Origin: JADJYF01 sp965278995
Lineage (GTDB): Bacteria; Pseudomonadota; Gammaproteobacteria; Ga0077536
Length of the DNA: 64,000 nt
Direction: 5' to 3'
NCBI GenBank assembly: GCA_965278995.1
Contig: OZ257136.1
Location: forward strand, 558,001 to 622,000
Shown here: positions 7,939 through 14,862 of the stretch, one piece after another
Numbering within the stretch: the stretch's first letter is position 1
Layout: each line of letters begins with the position of its first letter
Notes under the pieces: model-generated
What the model was told of the DNA's origin: nothing
The model's database searches: none
Seen by the model: only the letters and a program-made list of their open reading frames with translations
Position numbers and translations under genes: made by a program

Positions 7939-9464
7939 TGATGCCAGCAGTACTCAAGGCGCTTCGGTACAAGGTCATGGCTGTGGTGTTGTTGACGACG
8001 ATTACCGCCGTCGTGGTCATCAGTACGGCGCTTGTATTCTACGAGCTGCGTTCTTACCGGCAGTCGTGGCTGAGTGATATCGCAACGCAGACGGAGTTGA
8101 TTGCCAGCTCAACTGCGGCCGCACTTCAATTCGATGATGCTGAGACCGCAAACGAAGCGCTCGCCGTGCTTTCGCTCCGCCCCCGTATCCGCGCCGCCGC
8201 GGTCTACGATGCCAGTGGAACGCAATTTGCCATTTATCGTCGCAAGTCTACGGTGAGTGAAATACCCCTGCTGCCTGACATTGACGGCACAACCGTCGAA
8301 CAGAATAGGATGATTTCCTTCAAGCGGATTGTCGCGAACAACGAAATTCTGGGTACGGCTTACGTTCAAGCCGATTACCCTGCGGCTGAACGTCTTCGAG
8401 ATTATCTCCAGATTGTCGTCGAGGCCACGGTGCTCGCGCTGCTAATCGCGGCAGGCGTGTCCTTCTGGCTTCAGTCGGTTATCACACGGCCCATTTTGTC
8501 GATCGCCGCGGTAGCGCGTGACGTAGTCGCCAAGGGCAACTTTTCTCTCCGCGCGTCCAAAATCACCAATGATGAGGTTGGCGACCTTGTAGATGATTTC
8601 AACGCCATGCTTGTCGGAATTGAGAACCGCGCAACTGCCCAGGAATTATCCAATCGCGAACTGGCACACGAAATTTCCGAACGTCTCGAGGCGGAAAAGC
8701 GCATCAATGAGCTCAACGCAATGCTTGAAGCAAGAGTGCTGGAACGGACGGCGCAATTAGAGGTTACGAATCAGGAACTGGAAGCGTTCTGTTACTCAGT
8801 GTCGCACGATCTGCGAAGTCCGCTTCGAGCTATAGATGGTTTTTCCCAGGCGTTGGAGGAGGAACTGCCAGAAGAAATATCCCCAGACGCTCAGCACTAT
8901 TTCAATCGGATCCGAAGTGCCACTCACCGCATGGGACAGCTCATCGAGGATCTCCTGAATCTATCGCGCGTATCCCGAGGCACACTCGAAAGCCAACCTG
9001 TTAATTTGAGTGATATAGCGAACGAAGTCGTCACCAGTTTGGTCGCTGCCAATCCGGGGCGAAAAATCGAGGTCTCGATCTGGCACACCATGTCCGGTAA
9101 TGGTGATGCCAGATTATTGCGCATCGTTCTCGAGAATCTCCTGGGCAATGCCTGGAAATTTACTTCGAAAGCGGAACAAGCACGCATCGAAATGGGCACG
9201 ATGCGCGACGTTGACCGCACGGTTTTCTACATACGGGATAATGGAGCGGGGTTCGACATGACCTACGCGGACAAGCTTTTCGGCACCTTTCAGCGGCTGC
9301 ACGGCACCAACGAATTTCCAGGAACGGGGATCGGGCTGGCGACCGTTCAGCGCATAGTGCATCGGCATGGCGGGCGTATCTGGGCAGATGCTGCCCCAGA
9401 GAAAGGCGCCGCATTTTTCTTCACATTGGCGCCGGATATCCCGCCTAACGCTTATCAAAGCTGA
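7935..9464 (+). CDS. Membrane sensor histidine kinase (CHASE8-like sensor, HAMP, HisKA, HATPase)
   Basis: 509 residues; GTG 7935, ATG 7938 and ATG 7941 are all possible starts, and all overlap or touch the YfiR stop. One transmembrane helix (VVLLTTITAVVVISTALVF) leads to a periplasmic domain resembling CHASE8, then a second helix (about 160-180) and HAMP (PILSIAAVARDVV). A coiled coil precedes the HisKA box (FCYSVSHDLRSPLRAIDGF; phospho-His) and an HATPase domain with NLLGNAWKFTSKA, IRDNGAGFDM and GTGIGLATVQRIVHRHGG. It has no receiver domain. The two response regulators just downstream are the likely phosphate acceptors. Periplasmic YfiR could gate this sensor. Confidence 0.92.
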   Translation: MMMPAVLKALRYKVMAVVLLTTITAVVVISTALVFYELRSYRQSWLSDIATQTELIASSTAAALQFDDAETANEALAVLSLRPRIRAAAVYDASGTQFAIYRRKSTVSEIPLLPDIDGTTVEQNRMISFKRIVANNEILGTAYVQADYPAAERLRDYLQIVVEATVLALLIAAGVSFWLQSVITRPILSIAAVARDVVAKGNFSLRASKITNDEVGDLVDDFNAMLVGIENRATAQELSNRELAHEISERLEAEKRINELNAMLEARVLERTAQLEVTNQELEAFCYSVSHDLRSPLRAIDGFSQALEEELPEEISPDAQHYFNRIRSATHRMGQLIEDLLNLSRVSRGTLESQPVNLSDIANEVVTSLVAANPGRKIEVSIWHTMSGNGDARLLRIVLENLLGNAWKFTSKAEQARIEMGTMRDVDRTVFYIRDNGAGFDMTYADKLFGTFQRLHGTNEFPGTGIGLATVQRIVHRHGGRIWADAAPEKGAAFFFTLAPDIPPNAYQS

Positions 9465-9501
9465 TTTTTGAGCAACGAAATATTGACGCCACCGGGAAAT
9501 C

Positions 9502-11646
9502 ATGAACTCGCTAGTGAATGACCGCAGGCTGCTCCGTGTGCTTTTCGTCGAAGACTCGGAAGCGGACGTTGAACTGGCAATCCTTGAATTGCGGCGTGAG
9601 CAGTTTGAGGTGAAGTGGGAACGTGTCGAACACGAATCGGATTTGCGCGAATCCCTGAGAACGAGAGAACCGGAAGTCGTGCTTTCAGACTATTCCATGC
9701 CAAGATTCAACGGGATAGCCGCTTTGCGCGTCGTTCGCGAAGTCGCCCCGCATATACCGTTCATTTTCATGTCCGGGACGATCGGCGAGGAACTCGCTAT
9801 TGAGTCCATCCGCCTGGGTGCCACGGACTATATCCTGAAAGGCAATTTACGGCGTCTATCGACGGCCGTGCGACGCGCGCTCGCTGACTCCGCTGACCGC
9901 TCGCGAGTACGGATTGCAGAGGAAGGGCGGGCGCGGCTGGCAACGATTCTCGAAGCGACCAGTGACTTTGTGGCGATCAGTGAGCCGCAAGGGGCGTTGA
10001 TTTACACCAACGCCGCGCTGCGTGCGCTCGCGGGTCTCGAGGGAGAGGATCTGTCGACCAGGAATGTATCCACGCTATACGCCCCGTGGGCACAGGAACT
10101 CATTGAGCGCCGTGGTATGCCGGAGGCGGCCGGTGCCGGGATCTGGCACGGCGAAACAGCTTTGCTGGCCCTCGATGGACAGGAGATTCCCGTTTCACAG
10201 GTTTTGATTGCGCATCGTGACGCCGAAGGAAATTTGAACTACTTCTCCGCTATAGCGCGGGACATTCGCGAGCGCAAGGCTTACGAAGAGCGAATCGAGT
10301 ATCTCGCCAACTACGATGCCTTGACGGATCTGCCAAACAGAACGCTACTGGCCGACCGAGTCGCCCAGGCAACGACCTACTGGCGCCGTGGCGAGCGAAC
10401 GGTCGCTCTGCTGGTGGTCGATATCGACCGCTTCAAGCTGATTAATGACGGATTTGGCCAAGAAATTGGTGATGAGCTATTGAAACTGGTTGGAGACCGC
10501 CTTCGCGGCATCGTTCGCGACGGCGACACGATCTCGCGACTCGGAGCTGATGGGTTCGCCGTTCTTGCCACGGATCTCGCACGTGACGACCACGTGCTTT
10601 TTATTGCACACAAAATTCACGACTGTATTCGTGCGCCCTTTATTATCGAAGGGCGGGAGCTTCATGTCACGGTCAGTGTCGGTGCAAGCATATGTCCACG
10701 CGACGGCGAGGACTTTGCCGCGCTACTTCGTAACGCAGATGCAGCCATGCATCGCGCGAAGTCAGGTGGGCAGGGCGGTTTTCAGTTTTACGCCGCAGAT
10801 ATGACGCGCGAAGCTGCGGATCGTCTGGACCTCGAGAGTGCGATGCGTTTGGCATTGATTCGCGATGAATTCGAGCTTCACTATCAACCACAGGTGGAGT
10901 CAACTACGAGGGAGATAAAAGGCATGGAGGCTCTGGCCCGCTGGAAACACCCGGATCGCGGAACGATTTCGCCCGGCGTCTTTATTCCGATAGCCGAGAA
11001 TTCCGATCTGATTATTCAATTGGGTGAATGGGCAGTGTGGACAGCGTGCTGGCAGATCAAAGAATGGCAGGGCACCGCCCCTGGATTGCGTGTTTCAGTC
11101 AATATCTCGGCCAAGCAGTTCCGAAGCAGCGCGTTCCCTGACATGGTTGCACGTGCCCTCACATCTACCGGTATCGACCCGGCCCAACTCGAGCTGGAGC
11201 TGACTGAGAGCGTGCTGGTAGAGGAGCAGAGTGAAGTGGGATCGATCCTGGGACAACTCAAGAAGCTGGGGGTGCTGATTTCCATCGATGATTTTGGCAC
11301 TGGCTATTCCAGTCTTCGATATCTGTCTCGCCTTCCGTTTGACTGTCTCAAAATTGACCGTTCGTTTGTCGTTCGAGCGCTGGGGGACAAACATGACGCT
11401 GCAATCATTGAGGCGATAGCCACGCTGGCCGTGTCGCTGGGCAAACGCATCATCGCTGAAGGGGTCGAGACAATGGAGCAGCTGGCGTTTCTCGACGGTC
11501 TTGGCAATTTCGAAATCCAGGGCTATTTGTTTTCGCGTCCGGTGCCATCACCATCCGCTAGTGAGTTGTTGCGTCTGGGTCATCTGAGCCCGGGAGGCAG
11601 TGGCGCGGTTGCACTATCCACTGTGTCAAAAGGAGAATTGGGATGA
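9502..11646 (+). CDS. REC-PAS-GGDEF-EAL protein with degenerate GGDEF (probable c-di-GMP phosphodiesterase)
   Basis: 714 residues: receiver domain (about 11-130; VLFVEDSEADVE, acceptor Asp in VVLSDYSMP, Lys in YILKGN), PAS (about 150-265), GGDEF (about 275-440) and EAL (about 455-700). The cyclase motif reads GADGF (about residue 347) instead of GG(D/E)EF, so synthesis is unlikely. The EAL half keeps its key motifs: MEALARWKHP, ELELTESVLVEE, IDDFGTGYSSLRYL, CLKIDRSF, IAEGVET and QGYLFSRP. The likely output is c-di-GMP breakdown controlled by phosphorylation from the upstream kinase. It starts 37 bp after the kinase gene and overlaps the next regulator by 4 bp. Confidence 0.93.
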   Translation: MNSLVNDRRLLRVLFVEDSEADVELAILELRREQFEVKWERVEHESDLRESLRTREPEVVLSDYSMPRFNGIAALRVVREVAPHIPFIFMSGTIGEELAIESIRLGATDYILKGNLRRLSTAVRRALADSADRSRVRIAEEGRARLATILEATSDFVAISEPQGALIYTNAALRALAGLEGEDLSTRNVSTLYAPWAQELIERRGMPEAAGAGIWHGETALLALDGQEIPVSQVLIAHRDAEGNLNYFSAIARDIRERKAYEERIEYLANYDALTDLPNRTLLADRVAQATTYWRRGERTVALLVVDIDRFKLINDGFGQEIGDELLKLVGDRLRGIVRDGDTISRLGADGFAVLATDLARDDHVLFIAHKIHDCIRAPFIIEGRELHVTVSVGASICPRDGEDFAALLRNADAAMHRAKSGGQGGFQFYAADMTREAADRLDLESAMRLALIRDEFELHYQPQVESTTREIKGMEALARWKHPDRGTISPGVFIPIAENSDLIIQLGEWAVWTACWQIKEWQGTAPGLRVSVNISAKQFRSSAFPDMVARALTSTGIDPAQLELELTESVLVEEQSEVGSILGQLKKLGVLISIDDFGTGYSSLRYLSRLPFDCLKIDRSFVVRALGDKHDAAIIEAIATLAVSLGKRIIAEGVETMEQLAFLDGLGNFEIQGYLFSRPVPSPSASELLRLGHLSPGGSGAVALSTVSKGELG

Positions 11647-12083
11647 GTGACAAACTAATCCTGTTAGTCGAAGACAATCCGGACGATGAAGAACTGACGT
11701 TGCGAGCACTCGGTAAGGCGAGCATTGTCAACGACATCACCGTGACTCGCGACGGCCAGGAAGCGCTCGATTTCCTGTTCTGTGAGGGAGCCTATGCGAC
11801 GCGCAACCCCGAGAACAGACCGGCGGTAGTGTTGTTGGATTTGAAACTGCCGAAAATCAATGGCATTGAAGTTCTCAAACGTATTCGTGCCGACGATCGC
11901 ATGAAGCTCATGCCCGTGGTGGTGTTGACCTCGTCGAGTGAGGAAGAAGACATGCTGAACAGCTATCGGAGCGGTGCCAATAGCTACGTGCGAAAACCAG
12001 TTAACTTCAGCGAGTTCGCCAATGTCGTTTCGCAGTTGGGCCTGTACTGGATGCTGTTGAACGAGTCGCTGACCGCGCGGTGA
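11643..12083 (+). CDS. Single-domain response regulator (Rcp1-like)
   Basis: 146 residues, a lone receiver domain of the type paired with phytochrome-like kinases (Rcp1). It shows the acidic pocket LLVEDNPDDEELTLRAL, the acceptor Asp in VVLLDLKLPKING, Thr/Ser in VVVLTSSSEEEDM and the conserved Lys in SYVRKPVNF. There is no output domain. The ATG overlaps the stop of the REC-PAS-GGDEF-EAL gene (ATGA), so the two are made together. It may act as a phosphate sink or second target for the 7935-9464 kinase, or work by protein contact. It is the last gene of the receptor-to-c-di-GMP module. Confidence 0.92.
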   Translation: MSDKLILLVEDNPDDEELTLRALGKASIVNDITVTRDGQEALDFLFCEGAYATRNPENRPAVVLLDLKLPKINGIEVLKRIRADDRMKLMPVVVLTSSSEEEDMLNSYRSGANSYVRKPVNFSEFANVVSQLGLYWMLLNESLTAR

Positions 12084-12116
12084 TTTGTGCTCGCCGTGGC
12101 CGATGATAGATCTGGG

Positions 12117-12549
12117 TCAATGGGGAATCGCGGATGCGCACGCCGCATGAGTTCGCGGCAGCAACGTCTCGGTCTCCGATCGGACCACCTGATAACTTTC
12201 ACAGCTGAGCATTTCGAGCGTGCTTGGGTCGAGCACTTCAATGCACCTGTCCTGATAACCAATTACCCCGAGATGCGCCTCCGACCACCGCGATTTCGCT
12301 GGAGGAGCCGTTTCCCACGGTGTAAAGCAGCGAGACGATGCAGTTCGTCGGAAAATACGCGTCGCTTAAAACATCGCCCGTTTCATAGACAATCTGGTCA
12401 AGCGCCAAACAATGCATGAATCGTACTACAACGATCACAGAAAGAACGGGAGCGGCATGATCGACATGAATGACTTGAACGAGCCAGGCACGCCTGGCGG
12501 CAAGAAAGGCTTGCAAGGCAATACGGCCCATTAGTCGACCAGTAGTCAT
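12117..12549 (-). pseudogene. Crp/Fnr-family regulator remnant with a large internal deletion and frameshift
   Basis: Two pieces of a Crp/Fnr protein are joined here on the minus strand. The first (about 12425-12290) reads DQIVYETGDVLSDAYFPTNC and IVSLLYTVGNGSSSEIAVVG. This matches the cyclic-nucleotide-binding-like domain of the intact neighbour (KVVYEPGDTLNHIYFPIDC, VSLLYVMENGASAEISLA). The second (about 12275-12117), in another frame, reads LGVIGYQDRCIEVLDPSTLE and LSCESYQVVRSETETLLP, matching the neighbour's C-terminal end (LGVIAYTRGHITVLDRPRLE). About 100 residues including the helix-turn-helix are missing. The N-terminal 40 residues do not align well. The protein cannot bind DNA, so this is a relic of a tandem duplication. 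Confidence 0.82.
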
Positions 12550-12579
12550 TTACCAGGAAAAGCGTGAGCTGAGCCATAG

Positions 12580-13350
12580 TCAGCTAGAGGGATCCTGCCG
12601 CGCTTGCCTGGATTTAGTTTTTCGATGAATACGTTTTATGGCTACCGGCAATGGCTGGATGTCAGGCATAAGGCGCCTGGTTTCCCGCTTCACGACTGCG
12701 TAACACTCGCAGCTGAGCTGTTCGAGTCTGGGTCGATCCAGTACTGTGATATGACCACGGGTGTAAGCAATAACGCCGAGCTGCTGGAGCTTTCGGGCAG
12801 CGTCGGTAACGCCTTCGCGACGTACGCCAATCATATTGGCGATCAGTTCCTGGGTCATCACGATCTCATTATCCGGCAGACGATCGAGCGATAGCAGCAG
12901 CCATCGGCAGAGTTGCTGATGGATTGAATGATGCCGATTGCAGACGGCGGTCTGCCCCATCTGAGTGAGCAGCGCCTGCGTATAGCGAAGCATCAGATAC
13001 ATCAAGTTGCCGTGGCGATTAAATTCCAGTTTAAGCAGCCGGCTGTGCAAGCGATAGGCCAAACCTTCGCTTTGCACGACAGCTCGACTCGGCGTGCTGT
13101 CTCCGCCCATGAAAAGGGCGACCCCGATAAGGCCATCGTTTCTGGCTAACGAAATTTCGGCTGAAGCGCCATTTTCCATGACATAGAGCAGGGAGACGAT
13201 GCAATCGATAGGGAAATAAATATGATTCAGTGTGTCACCCGGTTCATAGACAACTTTGCCGAGTGGCATCAGAACGGGTTCAAGGCGCGCGAAAACGCGG
13301 GATTTTTCGTCGTCGTCCAGGCTAAATAACGGAGCAGAAATACTGACCAT
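12580..13350 (-). CDS. Crp/Fnr-family transcriptional regulator
   Basis: 256 residues. The N-terminal cupin-like sensor domain (about 20-130) includes LGKVVYEPGDTLNHIYFPID, LLYVMENGASAEISLARNDG and LFMGGDSTPSRAVVQSEG. The C-terminal winged helix (about 165-230) has MTQELIANMIGVRREGVTDA and LQQLGVIAYTRGHITVLDR. This subgroup lacks the Fnr iron-sulphur cysteines and the typical cAMP-contact residues, so the signal is unknown. The basic tail (KRIHRKTKSRQARQ) is unusual. The ATG lies just beside an IS630-family element transcribed the other way, so the native upstream promoter may have been displaced. A decayed copy lies immediately downstream. Confidence 0.88.
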   Translation of the reverse strand: MVSISAPLFSLDDDEKSRVFARLEPVLMPLGKVVYEPGDTLNHIYFPIDCIVSLLYVMENGASAEISLARNDGLIGVALFMGGDSTPSRAVVQSEGLAYRLHSRLLKLEFNRHGNLMYLMLRYTQALLTQMGQTAVCNRHHSIHQQLCRWLLLSLDRLPDNEIVMTQELIANMIGVRREGVTDAARKLQQLGVIAYTRGHITVLDRPRLEQLSCECYAVVKRETRRLMPDIQPLPVAIKRIHRKTKSRQARQDPSS

Positions 13351-13360
13351 ATAGGGGAAC

Positions 13361-13427
13361 TCGGGTGGTCCTTGGCGATCAGTTCGGTTGCTAAAGCTGA
13401 ACCATCACCAAGGAGTGCTCCACCCGA
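13361..13427 (+). promoter_or_regulatory. Hairpin that hides the transposase ribosome-binding site
   Basis: TCGGGTGG plus TCCTTGG (13361-13375) can pair with CCAAGGA and CCACCCGA (13408-13427). This gives 8 + 7 bp with a 5-nt bulge. The right arm carries the Shine-Dalgarno AAGGAG (13410-13415) and reaches the A of the transposase ATG. In other IS elements (IS10, IS50) such structures form only in read-through transcripts and block transposase translation. The same role is inferred here. Confidence 0.6.
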
Positions 13428-14470
13428 TGAACAACAGTGTAACCAAGATCGGTCGACCGATCAGGCGGCGTCTGACGAAGGTCGTGCAACGCGGGCGTGA
13501 CCACGACCATGCGCGACGTGCCCAGGCCATCCTGGGCTTGTGGGAGACGCGTGGCAATATCAGTGAAACGGCGCGCCGCTGTCACGCCAGCCGTAATTCA
13601 GTACGGCTGTGGAAACGCCGTTATGAAACGGGTGGTGAGACGGGATTGGCGCCGCTCACACGCGGCCGTGAGGAATGGAAGGCGTCGGCCCCAGCGTTGG
13701 CCAAGCTGAATGAATTGATCCGCACAGAGCCGCTCACATACGGCTATGTCCGCAGCCGCTGGAGCTCAGAGCTACTGGCAGTTGAGATGGCACGCTGCGG
13801 CATCGTTGAAGTTCATGCGACGACGGTACGCCGGTGGCTGTCACGGCTGTGCGTGGTGTGGCGGCGGGCTCGGCCGACGTTGTGTATTGCTGATCCACGC
13901 AAAAGCGCGCGGATGAAGGCGATCCATGGCGTCTTGAAGCGGGCCAGCGCAAACGAGGAAGTCTTCTACGTGGATGAGGCGGACATCGATTTGAACCCGC
14001 GTATTGGGCCTGCCTGGATGCCGCGCGGTGAGCAAATGACGGTGCCGACGCCGGGCAAGAACAGGAAGCACTACATCGCCGGCGCACTGAACGCGCGCAC
14101 TGGCGCAGTAGTCTGGATAGATCATATCGCCAAGACTTCCGAGCTATTTCTGCGTCTACTGGAAGTCTTGTTGCGAACCTACCGTCGGGCACGGCGGCTG
14201 CATCTGATCTTGGATAACTACGTCATCCATAAGAGCCGGGTAACGCGCGCTTGGCTGGCGCGCCACCCGAAGTTCCAACTCGTGCACCAGCCGGTTTATC
14301 ACCCGTGGGTTAACGACATTGAGAAGTTGTGGAAGAAGCTCCACGATACGGTGACTCGCAATCATCGGCACAGCACTTTGCCGCGATTGATGGATGCAGT
14401 GACCTGCTTCCTGAACCAGTCGCAACCATTTCCAGGACATCAGTCGGCGTTGATACGATATGAAACCTGA
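13427..14470 (+). CDS. IS630-family DDE transposase
   Basis: 347 residues from the ATG at 13427, preceded by AAGGAG. The N-terminal half has a helix-turn-helix (ETRGNISETARRCHASRNSV, then LWKRRYETGG). A winged-helix region (TVRRWLSRLCVVWRRARPTL) leads to the DDE domain: first Asp in EEVFYVDEADIDLNPRIG, second in LHLILDNYVIHKS, and the last acidic residue in HPWVNDIEKLWKKLHD. This is the IS630/Tc1-mariner layout, with length normal for the family. The frame is intact, so the element could still be active. Confidence 0.92.
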   Translation: MNNSVTKIGRPIRRRLTKVVQRGRDHDHARRAQAILGLWETRGNISETARRCHASRNSVRLWKRRYETGGETGLAPLTRGREEWKASAPALAKLNELIRTEPLTYGYVRSRWSSELLAVEMARCGIVEVHATTVRRWLSRLCVVWRRARPTLCIADPRKSARMKAIHGVLKRASANEEVFYVDEADIDLNPRIGPAWMPRGEQMTVPTPGKNRKHYIAGALNARTGAVVWIDHIAKTSELFLRLLEVLLRTYRRARRLHLILDNYVIHKSRVTRAWLARHPKFQLVHQPVYHPWVNDIEKLWKKLHDTVTRNHRHSTLPRLMDAVTCFLNQSQPFPGHQSALIRYET

Positions 14471-14862
14471 CTGGTCAGGATATTCGATCAGCTATTTAGC
14501 CAATAAATGATTCTGCAGCGGAGAGCAGGTCGTCGGATGTCCGGGTTTGAAAGCTGTTGTGATCATGGTGCGATCTCTATCCGTGAAGACCGAACGTGCA
14601 AACTGATGTTCGCCAGCTTAAAGGATACCTGTAGTTCGATTTGTACGCGACACCACATAGTAGTAAAGATTTCGAGCTTGGCGAACGACGTTGTTCTTCG
14701 CGCCACGACAGTGCAATCGCTGGTTTCGATCCGCTATCGACTTCTTGAATGTGCGAAATAGCACTTCAGCGCGATAGCTTCCGACCGAAAATAAAAATGT
14801 GACATCGAATCGCCGCGGGGACTTATGCTGGCTCCTGCGACGCGACAACCACGAAAGGGGGA
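14471..14862. other. Gene-free stretch between the IS element and the lytic fusion gene
   Basis: About 390 bp with lower GC than its surroundings. No reading frame of convincing protein-like composition was found on either strand. A minus-strand open stretch (about 14618-14790) contains YRAEVLFRTFKKSIADRNQR, which vaguely recalls transposase debris but cannot be assigned. The 3' end carries the AAAGGGGGA ribosome site for the next gene. Confidence 0.4.

Larger units (their letters stand above)
13361..14470 (+). mobile_element. IS630-family insertion sequence (ends not resolved)
   Basis: Transposase gene plus its 5' hairpin; the outer boundaries are approximate. IS630 elements insert at TA. 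Candidate TA sites flank the region at 13350-13353 (TATA) and in the AT-rich stretch after 14485, but no clean terminal inverted repeat pair could be matched. A weak similarity exists between GGTTGCTAAAGCTGA (13386-13400) and the reverse complement of about 14485-14506 (TTGGCTAAATAGCTGA). The element separates the Crp/Fnr gene from the lytic fusion gene. Confidence 0.7.

Noticed and set aside
13386..14506. Weak GCTAAA/AGCTGA similarity as IS630 terminal repeats
   Set aside because: Match is short and gapped and no TA duplication could be placed, so the IS630 ends are left open.
14507..14761. 84-codon open frame on the plus strand and a minus-strand open stretch resembling transposase debris
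   Set aside because: Neither has protein-like composition, a ribosome site or a recognisable motif beyond a vague resemblance.
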